DNA of 64,000 nt, taken from NCBI GenBank assembly GCA_028283625.1, contig JAPWKG010000013.1, forward strand, positions 62,001 to 126,000. The letters are read 5' to 3'. The position numbers and the translations under genes were made by a program. Below, piece after piece: positions 28,984-40,270 of the stretch. A model generated the notes under the pieces. That model searched no databases, was not told where the DNA came from, and saw nothing but the letters and a program-made list of their open reading frames with translations. Source of the stretch: Acidobacteriaceae bacterium. GTDB taxonomy: Bacteria > Acidobacteriota > Terriglobia > Terriglobales > Acidobacteriaceae. Positions within the stretch are counted from its first letter, which is position 1, and every line of letters begins with the position of its first letter.

Positions 28984-29373
28984 ATGCATATGGATCCAGC
29001 AGAGGCCCAGCAAGCCGCCGTTCATGCGTTCGCTGTTCTTATCCCGATGATGGTGCTGCTCTGGACGATCGGGGCGGCGATTCTGATTGTGCCGTTCTGG
29101 CAGATTTTCAAGAAAGCCGGTATGTCTCCTGCGCTTTCCCTGCTGATGGTGGTCCCGCTGGCGAACCTGGTGATGCTGTATGTGCTGGCGTTTTCGCAGT
29201 GGAAGATCCAGCCTGCTCTCCTGAGCCCGTACTATGCCTATGCTTACCCGCCGGCGGCGCCAGCGGCACAGGCGTATGCTCCGGCGCAGGCCACGGCGGC
29301 GGCACCAGCGGCTCAGCCGCTGACACCGGCGGAACCGGCGCCGACTCCACCGGTGTACCCTCCCGAGGATTAG
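28984..29373 (+). CDS. Small two-helix membrane protein with Ala/Pro-rich tail
   Basis: 129 residues from ATG 28984, preceded by a strong CAGGAGAGG site. Two hydrophobic helices (FAVLIPMMVLLWTIGAAILI and ALSLLMVVPLANLVMLYVLA) flank a short loop with KKAGMSPA. The last 45 residues are a low-complexity Ala-Pro-Tyr-Gln tail ending PPVYPPED. No recognised family; such proteins are often annotated as hypothetical. Sits alone between ispF and gltX. Confidence 0.65.
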   Translation: MHMDPAEAQQAAVHAFAVLIPMMVLLWTIGAAILIVPFWQIFKKAGMSPALSLLMVVPLANLVMLYVLAFSQWKIQPALLSPYYAYAYPPAAPAAQAYAPAQATAAAPAAQPLTPAEPAPTPPVYPPED

Positions 29374-29500
29374 GGGTCTTCGTGCAGAACCTGCGCTTGG
29401 GACAAGCAGAGCAAATTCCCGCAAAAGCTGCGGTTTGCCGGAATTCGATCCGCTTCCGGCAGACGCAATGCTGTTAAACTGAGGGGCGGAACGATTCACG

Positions 29501-31030
<1,530 letters not shown>

Positions 31031-31058
31031 CCACGTTTCCCAAACCCCGGAAACGAGA

Positions 31059-31086
31059 AATGCCGCCACATGTGGCGGCATTTTCT
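31059..31086 (+). terminator. Terminator after gltX
   Basis: Perfect palindrome AATGCCGCCACA/TGTGGCGGCATT followed by a short T-run. Placed 28 bases beyond the gltX stop. Confidence 0.85.
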
Positions 31087-31128
31087 TCCTGGGCCAGAAG
31101 CGGGACGCAGAGCGGTAAAGTAGATCGC

Positions 31129-31509
31129 ATGAGCGTAGCCGAGCGACAACCGATCACCTTTCTCCCGACGAACAAGCCGGAACAGGCACGCCGCTTTTAT
31201 GAAGAAACGCTCGGGCTTTCGTTCGTCGCCGATGATGGATTTGCGCTGGTCTTTCGTGGTTTGGGCGGCCTGAGCCTGCGCCTGGTGCGCGTGGGAAAGT
31301 TTACTCCCCTGCCCTTCACTGTAGCCGGATGGGAAACAGGCGAGTTAGAGGCCGACGTAGAACGCCTCAGCGCGCGCGGCGTGCACTTTGAAGACTTCGG
31401 TCTTCCGGAGCAGGATGAACGCGGGATCTGGACCGCGCCGAACGGAAACAAGGTTGCCTGGTTCAAAGATCCTGACGGCAACATGCTTTCCCTCTCGCAA
31501 CACACGTAA
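31129..31509 (+). CDS. VOC-superfamily (glyoxalase/bleomycin-resistance-like) protein
   Basis: 126 residues. The beta-alpha-beta-beta-beta pattern of the VOC fold is visible: TFLPTNKPEQARRFYEETLGLSF, then a GFALVFRGLGGLSLRLVRV strand pair, and at the end NKVAWFKDPDGNMLSLSQ, which carries the metal-binding Asp/Glu region. Family members include dioxygenases, lyases and antibiotic-binding proteins; the substrate is unknown. Convergent with the truncated gene at 31,531. Confidence 0.85.
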   Translation: MSVAERQPITFLPTNKPEQARRFYEETLGLSFVADDGFALVFRGLGGLSLRLVRVGKFTPLPFTVAGWETGELEADVERLSARGVHFEDFGLPEQDERGIWTAPNGNKVAWFKDPDGNMLSLSQHT

Positions 31510-31530
31510 TCGTCCACGCGCCAAGCAGCG

Positions 31531-31788
31531 CTACTTGGCGACAACGGAGATGCGCAGCGGCAGCGTCCGGGGAGGAAAGCAACTCGCCGTATCGCAGGCC
31601 TGATAGCGCAGCACGCCGCTGAGCGTATGGGCTCCGGGAGCGGTGCGCACGCGCAGAGCGACGCGGAACTCGTCCTGATAGACGTCCAGCGTTTCGCCGG
31701 CGCCGATGTTGAGATGGAAAGGCTTGCCCGGCGGAAAGACCTGGCTCTGCACAGTGACGTCTCCGGCGTCGAACTTCAGGATCGTCGC
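31531..31788 (-). CDS. DsbD N-terminal-domain-like secreted protein, 5' part missing at the contig seam
   Basis: Only the last 85 residues are present. The tail LRYQACDTASCFPPRTLPL is the signature of the DsbD N-terminal (thiol:disulfide interchange) domain, with the two cysteines of the CxxxxC pair, and TVQSQVFPPGKPFHLNIGAG matches the preceding strands. The protein ends straight after this domain, so it is a stand-alone version rather than full-length DsbD. Upstream of about 31,788 the frame continues into DnaB, which cannot be its own N-terminus; the true start and signal peptide are lost. Confidence 0.75.
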   Translation of the reverse strand, partial: ATILKFDAGDVTVQSQVFPPGKPFHLNIGAGETLDVYQDEFRVALRVRTAPGAHTLSGVLRYQACDTASCFPPRTLPLRISVVAK

Positions 31789-31800
31789 GTCGATAAAGAT
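31780..31800. other. Probable chimeric junction between two genomes
   Basis: A minus-strand frame reads DnaB up to SDAKIFID, then changes to a DsbD-N-like tail. To the left the genes look acidobacterial; to the right they look like Rhodanobacteraceae and carry REPINs. The exact base cannot be fixed because the two sides may share a few bases around the ATCGTCG/CGATAAAG region. Confidence 0.85.
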
Positions 31801-32726
31801 TTTTGCATCCGACAACATGGTGATCGCCGAGGTGACACGCGGCCAATCCTCTTCGGCGAGATCACCGTTACGCAGGTGCTGCGCATGCACGCGGCCGAGC
31901 GACGAGATCAGACGGAAGGCCAGCTGTGAGGCGGACATTTCCATCGAAAACACGGCGACGGCCTTCTTGCCGCGCATCGCAGCGGCTTCGGCGAGATTCA
32001 GCGCGAAAGCGGTCTTACCCATCGACGGGCGCGCCGCGACGATGATGAGATCCGACGGCTGCAAGCCGGAGGTGAGTTCGTCCAGATCAGTGAAGCCGGT
32101 GGAGATACCCGTAAGCTGGCCACGCTTTTCGTAGCGCTCGGTCAGCATGCGGAACGCCTCGCCCACGGCTTCGCGCACGGAGACGATGTCCTTCTTGCCG
32201 CGCGCGCCGGACTCCGCGATGCGGAACACGCGCTGCTCGGCCAGCTCCATCACTTCCTGGACGCTCTTGCCCTCGGGACGAAAGCCATCCTCGGTGATGG
32301 AGGTGCCGGCGTCGATCAGCATGCGCAGCACGGACTTCTCGCGCACGATGTCGCCGTAGGCGCCAATGTTCGCCGCGCTGGGCGTGGAGTTGGCCAGCTC
32401 CATGAGGTAGCTCGCGCCGCCCACCATCTCGGCGTTTTCATTCGCGACGAACCAGTCGCCCAGCGTGATGGCGTCGCAGGGCATGCCCTTGTTGGCCAGC
32501 TCGTTGATCGCACGCCAGATCAGGCGGTGGTCCTTGCGATAGAAGTCGTCGTCGGTGAGCTTGTCGGCCACCTTGTCCAGCGAATCCGGTGACAGCATCA
32601 GGCCGCCCAGCACCGCCTGCTCGGCCTCGATCGAATTCGGCGGAATACGCAGCGAGTCGAACGGCGTGGGGGCTCACGACGACGCTTGCGGTCTCCGCGC
32701 TCACCGCGCTCGGGATTGAAGGACAT
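31789..32726 (-). CDS. dnaB: Replicative DNA helicase DnaB, N-terminal two-thirds, frameshifted and truncated
   Basis: Hexameric helicase of the replication fork. ATG 32726 gives MSFNPERGERGDRKRRREPP; the frame then slips by one base near a run of five G (about 32,668) and resumes as FDSLRIPPNSIEAEQAVLGG, the normal DnaB N-domain. The linker, GISTGFTDLDELTSGLQPSD and the Walker A RPSMGKTA follow, then SDAKIFID. The rest (Walker B, H4 and the Arg finger, roughly 190 residues) is missing because the contig switches genome at about 31,789. Last gene of the rpsF operon. Confidence 0.93.
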
Positions 32727-32919
32727 GGAATACCTCGTGTTGCTGACGGCGCCCCTGGCCGGGACGGCCTGGCCGTACGGCCATGATACGCGGGGATGTC
32801 TCACCCGGTGAGAGGATAAGTCTGTGGATAACCTGTGGGTGAAACGGGCCAGCGACAGGCTTGAAAAGAAAACGGGCGCCACAAGGGCGCCCGTTCCGGT
32901 GTCGCGGGGTAATCGGGGC

Positions 32920-33366
32920 TTACGCGCCGATGACCTTGACCTTGACCGTCTGCTGCACGTCGGCGTGGAGGACGATGGTGACGTCGTACTCGCCGGTGTT
33001 GCGGAACGGGCCTTCGGCCTGGATCACTTCGCTCTTGTCGACTTCCAGACCCTTGGCGGTCAGGGCTTCGGCAACGTCACGCGGCGTGACCGAGCCGAAC
33101 AGCTTGCCTTCCGGCGAAGCGTTCACTTCGATCGTGACCTCGGCGCCGTCGAGCTTGGCAGCGCGAGCCTCGGCGCCGGCATGCGACTCCTTGGCCTGTG
33201 CTTCGTACTCGGCACGACGTGCTTCGAACGCTTCGAGGTTGGCGGCAGTCGCGCGAGCGGCCTTGCCGGTCGGAAGGAGGAAGTTACGACCGTAACCCGG
33301 CTTGACGTTGACCTTGTCGCCGAGGTTACCGAGGTTCTTCACCTTCTGGAGGAGGATGAGTTCCAT
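32920..33366 (-). CDS. rplI: 50S ribosomal protein L9
   Basis: 149 residues. The N-terminal [19 protein letters not shown] and the [16 protein letters not shown] segment are the L9 signature, followed by the long connecting helix rich in Ala/Glu and the C-terminal domain. ATG 33366 is fixed by the conserved start MELILL. Part of rpsF-rpsR-rplI-dnaB, the usual proteobacterial order. Confidence 0.98.
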   Translation of the reverse strand: MELILLQKVKNLGNLGDKVNVKPGYGRNFLLPTGKAARATAANLEAFEARRAEYEAQAKESHAGAEARAAKLDGAEVTIEVNASPEGKLFGSVTPRDVAEALTAKGLEVDKSEVIQAEGPFRNTGEYDVTIVLHADVQQTVKVKVIGA

Positions 33367-33469
33367 GGGATTTTCCTTTTCGTTAGCACGGTAATGGGCC
33401 CCGTGCAGCCAGGACGGTTGTCGAAGATGACTGACCGAACGCCCCACCGATAACGGGAGGGCGCAGGGA

Positions 33470-33700
33470 TCAGACGTCGTGGTTGTCGGTGTACGGCAGC
33501 AGCGAGAGGAAGCGAGCGCGCTTGATCGCGGTCGCCAGCTGGCGCTGGTAGCGTGCCTTCGTGCCCGTGATGCGGCTCGGGACGATCTTGCCGTTCTCGG
33601 TCACGTACTGACGAAGGGTGTTGAGATCCTTGTAATCGATCTCTTTGACGCCTTCGGCGGTGAAACGGCAGAACTTGCGGCGGCGGAAGAACTTGGACAT
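33470..33700 (-). CDS. rpsR: 30S ribosomal protein S18
   Basis: 76 residues, standard for S18. [17 protein letters not shown], the [19 protein letters not shown] core and [13 protein letters not shown] are all conserved. S18 pairs with S6 in the small subunit platform; the rpsF gene lies 15 bases upstream and rplI about 100 bases downstream. Confidence 0.98.
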   Translation of the reverse strand: MSKFFRRRKFCRFTAEGVKEIDYKDLNTLRQYVTENGKIVPSRITGTKARYQRQLATAIKRARFLSLLPYTDNHDV

Positions 33701-33715
33701 GGCTGTGATCCCCGA

Positions 33716-34138
33716 TTAGTCGTCGCTGTCGCGATCGTTGTCGTTGTCGCGACCGCCGCGGCGATCATCGCCGTCGCCGTCGTCGTCACGGCGACGCGAA
33801 CCCTTCTGCTCGTCCTTTTCCTTGCTCTTAAGGATGAAGGACGGCTCGAGGTCGGCTTCGTCGCGGCGAACCACGAGGTGGCGCAGGACGGCGTCGTTGA
33901 AACGGAAGCCCGTCTCGAGCTCGTTCAGCGCGTTCTGGGAAACCTCGATGTTCAGCATCACGTAGTGAGCCTTGGCGAGGTTTGCGATCGGGTACGCCAG
34001 CTGGCGGCGGCCCCAGTCTTCAAGACGGTGGATCTTGCCGTTGTCGCCTTCGATCAGCGCTTTGTAGCGCTCGATCATGGCCGGCACCTGCTCGCTCTGG
34101 TCCGGGTGGACCAGGAATACGACTTCATAATGACGCAT
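33716..34138 (-). CDS. rpsF: 30S ribosomal protein S6 with long acidic/basic tail
   Basis: [20 protein letters not shown] and [19 protein letters not shown] identify S6; start ATG 34138. After the globular domain (about 105 residues) comes a low-complexity tail of Asp, Arg, Gly and Asn (for example [16 protein letters not shown]), longer than in E. coli, where Glu residues are added by RimK. Headed by a clear sigma-70 promoter and a leader hairpin. Confidence 0.97.
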   Translation of the reverse strand: MRHYEVVFLVHPDQSEQVPAMIERYKALIEGDNGKIHRLEDWGRRQLAYPIANLAKAHYVMLNIEVSQNALNELETGFRFNDAVLRHLVVRRDEADLEPSFILKSKEKDEQKGSRRRDDDGDGDDRRGGRDNDNDRDSDD

Positions 34139-34205
34139 GGTGATTCCTTGTGGATGCACCCCTTACGGGGATGACAGCCTCCCGATGAGCGGTGAGGCAA
34201 GAAGA

Positions 34206-34221
34206 CCCTCTTTGGAGAGGG
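34206..34221 (-). promoter_or_regulatory. Leader hairpin of the rpsF operon
   Basis: CCCTCT/AGAGGG stem with a TTGG/CCAA loop, located in the transcribed leader between the promoter and rpsF. In several bacteria the S6:S18 complex binds its own leader; this short stem could serve that or be a simple structural element. I do not see the full known S6:S18 motif. Confidence 0.35.
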
Positions 34222-34231
34222 CCAGCCGCGC

Positions 34232-34260
34232 ATTGTAGGGAGAAGGCGGGGGTGTCGCAA
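34232..34260 (-). promoter_or_regulatory. Sigma-70 promoter of the rpsF-rpsR-rplI-dnaB operon
   Basis: On the minus strand TTGCGA (34260-34255) is separated by exactly 17 bases from TACAAT (34237-34232). Transcription would start near 34,225 and give a leader of about 90 bases before rpsF. Confidence 0.7.
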
Positions 34261-34502
34261 GCGCCGGGCGGCGGAGAGGGTCGGCATCGCAATTCGGCGG
34301 CATCTTCGTGGGTAGCGCGGCTATGGGACCCTTGGGCGAGCGCGCCTGAGCGCGTAGCAGCGTTTCGTGAGACATGTCGCCGCTGCACCGGCGCTCCTTA
34401 TCAGGGCCCGAGGGTATGAGGGGCCCAGGGGTGCCTTGCGGCCCAGAAATATACCAGCTCCGAGGGCTTTCACAGCCCAGAGAAATCCCAGGCCATGACC
34501 CG

Positions 34503-34830
34503 TCAGGAGACTGTGAAGCTCTCCCCGCAACCGCAGTTCGCCTGTGGCGTTGGGGTTGTGGAAGACGAAGGAGGCGTTGAGGCCCTGGCGCTGGAAGTCG
34601 ATGAGGGTGCCTTCGACCAGTGGCAGGCTCTTCGGATCCACCATCACCCGCACGCCGTCGATATCGAGCACGTTGTCATCTTCGGCAATAACCGAAGCCA
34701 GATCAACCACATAGCCGAAACCCGAGCAACCCATCCGCTTGACGGAGAAGCGCACGCCCGGAGCATCGGGGGCCTTGGCCAGGAAGGCGCGCATGCGGTC
34801 GGAGGCGGCGGGAGTGATCTGAATGCTCAT
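34503..34830 (-). CDS. erpA: Iron-sulfur cluster insertion protein (ErpA/IscA family), 3' frameshift
   Basis: A-type carrier that delivers iron-sulfur clusters. Start ATG 34830. The first conserved cysteine is in SVKRMGCSGFGYVVDL, followed by LPLVEGTLIDFQ and NASFVFHNPNATGE. At about 34,537 one extra base pushes the frame away from the Cys-Gly-Cys motif; dropping it restores ECGCGESFTVS and a TGA at 34503-34505, giving a normal-length protein of about 108 residues. Without the correction the frame runs on to 34,321 with meaningless sequence. Divergent from asnS. Confidence 0.88.
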
Positions 34831-34956
34831 GAAGACGTTTTTTTACCGTGGTATATCGGGAGAACGCTGCCGTTCACGTGGCCCTTACATTATCATGCAG
34901 GGTCGCGTCCCATGCGCCCTCTTTAATGTGCGGTGCCTTTTCTGGAGTTTCAATCG

Positions 34957-36360
<1,404 letters not shown>

Positions 36361-36371
36361 GAACGCCCATC

Positions 36372-37175
36372 ATGCCCCCTTCCCTGCTACGCCCCCTGCT
36401 GATCCTCATCGCCCTGTTTTCGCTGGGTGCCTGCCACGCCCTCGTGCCGCCGAACTTCCGCCCGCCGGAAAACGCGTCGAACACGGTGGACCTGGCCCGT
36501 AAGGCGCTTGCAGGTGCCTCGCCATGCTGTGGCAGCTTCGCCGACCTGTCCTACCAGGACATGCTGCCCTGGCAGCCGCAGCGGTTCGCGTTGAGCAAGG
36601 ACAGCCCGGTCGCCAATCTCAACGGCGACCGCAGCTACTTCCTTGCGTTCCGGCTGCCGCAGGGCGCACAGGTGCCGTACACCATCGCCATGAAGGCGGA
36701 GCTCAACGGCCGCTGGCTCAGCTCGAGCTACCTGTTCGCACCGACGCTGGTGCTGCTTGACGACGCGTTCCAGCCGATCCACTCCGAAGACATCCAGCTC
36801 TGCGAGTACATCGGCTGGACCAGCGAAACCACGGGTGCGTTCGGCAAGTTCAAGGTCATGGACGACAAGGCCCGCTATCTGGTCGTCTATTCCTCGGCCA
36901 AGCAGCAGAAAGACCAGACCTACTGGGAACAGAACCCCACGACGTTCTCGGCCGAGGCCCCCGTGAAGATGAATTCAGCCGGCAGCTTCAAGATCGCCCA
37001 CGGCCCCGACGGCGTGCTCTATCTGGGCATGCAGAACGACACCTTCCGCAAGGCGATCGAGAAGTCCGTGTGCGCCAAGGCATCGCAGGGCAACGGCGTG
37101 ATCTCCACCATCCGCGAGGTCGTGAGCACCGAGATCCTGCACGACGACCAGAAGCCGAAAGACAAGGGCACCTGA
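36372..37175 (+). CDS. MalM-like exported lipoprotein
   Basis: 267 residues with a lipobox (SLGAC) after a hydrophobic signal. The body has SPCCGSFADLSYQDMLPWQPQ and a SPVANLNGDRSYFLAFRLP segment, which resemble the MalM (maltose operon periplasmic protein) family; no maltose genes are nearby. It follows asnS by 12 bases and precedes a small membrane protein by 6, so the three are probably co-transcribed. Function unknown. Confidence 0.7.
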   Translation: MPPSLLRPLLILIALFSLGACHALVPPNFRPPENASNTVDLARKALAGASPCCGSFADLSYQDMLPWQPQRFALSKDSPVANLNGDRSYFLAFRLPQGAQVPYTIAMKAELNGRWLSSSYLFAPTLVLLDDAFQPIHSEDIQLCEYIGWTSETTGAFGKFKVMDDKARYLVVYSSAKQQKDQTYWEQNPTTFSAEAPVKMNSAGSFKIAHGPDGVLYLGMQNDTFRKAIEKSVCAKASQGNGVISTIREVVSTEILHDDQKPKDKGT

Positions 37176-37181
37176 TCCGCC

Positions 37182-37514
37182 ATGCAGACCACGGTCGTAC
37201 TTTATCTTTTGCTGCTGCTGGCAGCGGTGGGTTTCTTCGTCGTGCACCTCGTGGCGCAGTGGCGATTTGCCCGCCTGCTGCGCCAGCGCTACCCGGACCA
37301 GTGGAAGACCATCATCGAGGCCGATACCGGCCGCCCGAATGGTCTGGCCAACTGGCTCCGCGTGCGCCGCGTGCTGCGCTCCGATGCACCCGCCCTGTTC
37401 AACGACGATGACCTCAACCGCTGGCAGGCGCGCTGGCGACGTGCGCCCTGGCTTGCCTGGCCGTGCTGGCTCGCCGCCATGGGTTTACAGTGGTGGGCAA
37501 TGAAGCAGCGCTGA
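37182..37514 (+). CDS. Small membrane protein, 110 residues, unknown
   Basis: N-terminal helix (TTVVLYLLLLLAAVGFFVVH), an amphipathic middle with QWRFARLLRQRYPDQWKTI and ALFNDDDLNRWQARWRR, and a short C-terminal hydrophobic segment (WLAWPCWLAAMGLQWW). No family recognised. It lies 6 bases after the MalM-like gene and 32 before the SDR. Confidence 0.6.
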   Translation: MQTTVVLYLLLLLAAVGFFVVHLVAQWRFARLLRQRYPDQWKTIIEADTGRPNGLANWLRVRRVLRSDAPALFNDDDLNRWQARWRRAPWLAWPCWLAAMGLQWWAMKQR

Positions 37515-37546
37515 TTCGCCCCCTCCCCGCACCACAGGAGTCGCCC

Positions 37547-38335
37547 ATGGATCTTCGCCTTACCGGACGCCACGCCCTCGTCTGCGGTGCGTCGCAAGGT
37601 ATTGGCCGCGCCGCTGCCTTCGAACTGGCCGCGCTCGGCGCCAGCGTCACCCTGCTGGCACGTTCGCGTGATGCGCTGGTCGCGCTGGCCGGCGAACTTC
37701 CCGCGACGCAACCGGGACAGGTCCATGACCACATCGTGGCCGACATGTCACAGACCGACGCCCTGGAGCAGGCCGTGGCCGGACTGGCCCGCCTCAACGC
37801 CGTGCACATCCTGGTGAACAACAGTGGCGGCCCGCCGCCCGGCGCCCTGGCTGGCGCAGACCCGGCCGCCTTCGAGGCGGCGTTCCGGCAACACATCCTT
37901 GCAGCACAGGTCATCACGCGCAGCTGCCTGCCCGGCATGCGGCAGGCCCGCTTCGGGCGCGTCGTCAATGTCATTTCCACGTCGGTCAAGGAACCGATTC
38001 CCAACCTCGGCGTGTCGAACACCGTCCGTGCCGCCATGGCAGGCTGGGCGAAGACACTGGCCACCGAGGTCGCGCACGACGGCATCACCGTAAACAACGT
38101 ACTGCCCGGTTACACGCGAACGCCTCGACTGGACGCCCTCGTCGATGCCAGCTGCAAGGCCGGCCGTTCGCGTGACGAGGTGGAACGCGGGCTGCTGGCC
38201 AGCGTGCCTGCCGCGCGTTTCGGCGAGCCGGCGGAGGTCGCGGCCGTCATCGCGTTCCTCAGCAGCCCTGCGGCCGGTTACGTGAACGGCGTCAGCCTCG
38301 CGGTCGATGGTGGCCGTACCCGCAGCCTGAACTGA
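37547..38335 (+). CDS. Short-chain dehydrogenase/reductase lacking the usual Tyr-Lys pair
   Basis: 262 residues from ATG 37547, preceded by AGGAG. The nucleotide site GASQGIG (14-20) and NNSGG are present, and the C-terminal GEPAEVAAVIAFLSSPAAGYVNG matches 3-oxoacyl-reductase-like SDRs. At the active site the expected YxxxK is replaced: after STSVKEPIPNLG the chain reads VSNTVRAAM, with no Tyr and with Arg in place of Lys. Such variants exist as a distinct subgroup of SDRs. It starts an apparent operon with the ALDH and RidA genes, so it may have a role in the same catabolic route. Confidence 0.85.
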   Translation: MDLRLTGRHALVCGASQGIGRAAAFELAALGASVTLLARSRDALVALAGELPATQPGQVHDHIVADMSQTDALEQAVAGLARLNAVHILVNNSGGPPPGALAGADPAAFEAAFRQHILAAQVITRSCLPGMRQARFGRVVNVISTSVKEPIPNLGVSNTVRAAMAGWAKTLATEVAHDGITVNNVLPGYTRTPRLDALVDASCKAGRSRDEVERGLLASVPAARFGEPAEVAAVIAFLSSPAAGYVNGVSLAVDGGRTRSLN

Positions 38336-38342
38336 GCACGCC

Positions 38343-39794
38343 ATGCTCATGCTTGCAAACCTCATTGACGGTCGGCAGCGAGCACCTTCCACAGGCCGTT
38401 ACCTCGACGTCGCAGAGCCTGCCGTCGGCCGGCCATTCGCCCGCTGCCCCGATTCGGATGCCCATGACGTCGAGCTTGCCGTGGCCGCTGCCACGCGAGC
38501 GGCTCCCGGCTGGGCCGCGACACCTGCGGACGAACGCGCAGCCTGCCTGCTTCGACTGGCCGACGCCATCGAGGCCCGCCTCGACAGCTTTGCCCAGGCC
38601 GAGTCGCAGGATGCCGGCAAACCCGTCGCCCTCGCACGGTCGCTCGATATCCCGCGGGCCATCGCCAATCTTCGCTTCTTTGCGGCGGCAGCCACGCAGT
38701 CGGGCAGCGAGTCGCATCACATGGAACGCGGCGCCCTCAACTACACGCTCAGGCTGCCGCTTGGCGTCGTGGCGTGCATCAGCCCGTGGAACCTCCCGCT
38801 CTATCTGTTCACGTGGAAGATCGCACCCGCGCTCGCGGCGGGGAACGCCGTCGTGGCGAAGCCGTCCGAGGTCACGCCCTACACGGCATGGCTGCTGGGC
38901 TCACTGGTCGCCGACGCCGGCTTTCCGGATGGCGTGCTCAACATCGTGCACGGCACCGGCCCTTCCGTCGGCGAGGCGCTGGTCGCGCACGCAGCCGTCA
39001 AGGCGGTGTCGTTTACGGGAAGTACGCGCACGGGCATCGCCATTGCCACGGCTGCGGCGGCACACCTGAAGAAAGTGTCGCTCGAGCTGGGCGGGAAGAA
39101 TCCGGTGATCGTGTTCGACGACTTCGATTTCAGCGACGCGTCCATGGCCACCATCGTGCGCTCCGGCTTCGCGAACCAGGGCGAGATATGCCTCTGCGGA
39201 TCGCGCCTGCTCGTGCACCACGCCATCTATGCTCGTTTCCGCGAAGCGTATCTCGAGCGTGTCCGCGCGTTGCGCGTGGGTGATCCGGACGACACCCGCA
39301 GCGACCTGGGCGCCCTCGTCTCTGAAGCGCACTTCGGCAAGGTCATTCGCTGCATCGAAGGTGCACGCGCCGAGGGCGGGACGATCGCGACGGGCGGTGA
39401 GCGCGTGATGGTCGAAGGCCGCTGTGCCGATGGTTGGTTCGTCGCCCCGACCGTGGTGGAGGGCCTGTCGCCGCAAACCGTGACAAACCAGGAAGAAATC
39501 TTCGGGCCGGTCGTTTCGCTGATCCCGTTCGGCTCCGACGAGGAGGCCCTCGCGATTGCCAACGGCACCTCGTATGGACTCGCCGCCTCGGTATGGACGC
39601 ACGACGTCTCCCGCGCGCACCGCCTCGCTGCGAAGCTCGACGTCGGCATCGTCTGGATCAACTGCTGGATGCTGCGTGACCTGCGAACCCCCTTCGGCGG
39701 CACGCGACAGTCCGGCATGGGACGCGAAGGCGGCACGGAGGCTATGCGTTTCTTCACCGAGGCAAGGAATGTGTGCATCGACCATGGCCCATGA
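38343..39794 (+). CDS. 2-aminomuconic/2-hydroxymuconic semialdehyde dehydrogenase (ALDH)
   Basis: NAD-dependent aldehyde dehydrogenase of 483 residues. ISPWNLPLYLFTWKIAPALAAG, the SFTGSTRTG loop and VSLELGGKNP are present; the catalytic Cys is at 283 (or 285) in NQGEICLCGSR. The whole sequence has the style of the ALDH8 group that oxidises 2-aminomuconate semialdehyde in kynurenine catabolism (NbaE/AmnC). It overlaps by 11 bases a RidA-type gene that fits 2-aminomuconate deaminase, supporting that call. Start ATG 38343 or the second ATG three codons on. Confidence 0.85.
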   Translation: MLMLANLIDGRQRAPSTGRYLDVAEPAVGRPFARCPDSDAHDVELAVAAATRAAPGWAATPADERAACLLRLADAIEARLDSFAQAESQDAGKPVALARSLDIPRAIANLRFFAAAATQSGSESHHMERGALNYTLRLPLGVVACISPWNLPLYLFTWKIAPALAAGNAVVAKPSEVTPYTAWLLGSLVADAGFPDGVLNIVHGTGPSVGEALVAHAAVKAVSFTGSTRTGIAIATAAAAHLKKVSLELGGKNPVIVFDDFDFSDASMATIVRSGFANQGEICLCGSRLLVHHAIYARFREAYLERVRALRVGDPDDTRSDLGALVSEAHFGKVIRCIEGARAEGGTIATGGERVMVEGRCADGWFVAPTVVEGLSPQTVTNQEEIFGPVVSLIPFGSDEEALAIANGTSYGLAASVWTHDVSRAHRLAAKLDVGIVWINCWMLRDLRTPFGGTRQSGMGREGGTEAMRFFTEARNVCIDHGP

Positions 39795-40209
39795 CGTTAT
39801 CCGCACGCAGGACGCCCCTGCCCCCGTCGGGGCGTATCCGCACGCGCGGCGGGTGGGGCAGCTGCTTTTCCTGTCGGGGATCGGGCCGCGCGAGCCCGGC
39901 ACGAATGCCATTCCCGGTAATGTCGTGGACGCCGATGGCGTGCTGATCGGCCGGGATTTCGAGGCCCAGTGCCGCCAGGTATTCGCCAATGTGAGGGCCG
40001 TGCTCGAGGCCAGCGGCGCACGTTTCGGCGACCTGGTCGACGTCACTGTCTACCTGACTGACATGTCGCGCGATTTCGCTACCTATAACCGGCTCTACGC
40101 GGAGGCCTTCGCCGGCGTGGATGCCTGCCGCACCACGGTCGGCGTCACAGCCCTGCCGACGCCGATTGCGATCGAGTTGAAGTGTGTGGCGGCGATTCGG
40201 GTGGGGTGA
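39784..40209 (+). CDS. RidA-family protein, probable 2-aminomuconate deaminase
   Basis: 141 residues. The YjgF/RidA fold is seen in APAPVGAYPHARRVGQLLFLSG, the QCRQVFANVRAVLEASGARFGDLVDVTVYLTDM block and the PTPIAIELKCVAAI end. The start at 39784 overlaps the dehydrogenase stop, which points to coupling. RidA proteins deaminate imines/enamines; next to a semialdehyde dehydrogenase of this type the likely substrate is 2-aminomuconate (NbaF/AmnD), an inference from context. Confidence 0.82.
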   Translation: MAHDVIRTQDAPAPVGAYPHARRVGQLLFLSGIGPREPGTNAIPGNVVDADGVLIGRDFEAQCRQVFANVRAVLEASGARFGDLVDVTVYLTDMSRDFATYNRLYAEAFAGVDACRTTVGVTALPTPIAIELKCVAAIRVG

Positions 40210-40210
40210 G

Positions 40211-40270
40211 GCGAGGAGCTGTCGCGCGCGGGGCGCGCTCGTACTCCTACGGCGTAGGGCGCGCTCCTAC
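40211..40270. repeat. REP-type repeat (locus 1)
   Basis: Contains GAGCTGTCGCGCGCGGGGCG followed by CGCTCGTACTCCTAC and a second shortened GCGCGCTCCTAC copy. It matches the right arm of the REPIN family found at six other places in this half. The last bases supply the TAG stop codon of the convergent gene at 40267. Confidence 0.7.

Noticed and set aside
31789..31800. Natural fusion of DnaB with a DsbD domain
   Set aside because: A replicative helicase cut before Walker B and joined to an exported thiol-oxidoreductase domain lacks any sensible function; a contig join explains it better.
33738..34174. Plus-strand frame opposite rpsF
   Set aside because: Arises from the repetitive Asp/Arg codons of the S6 tail read backwards.
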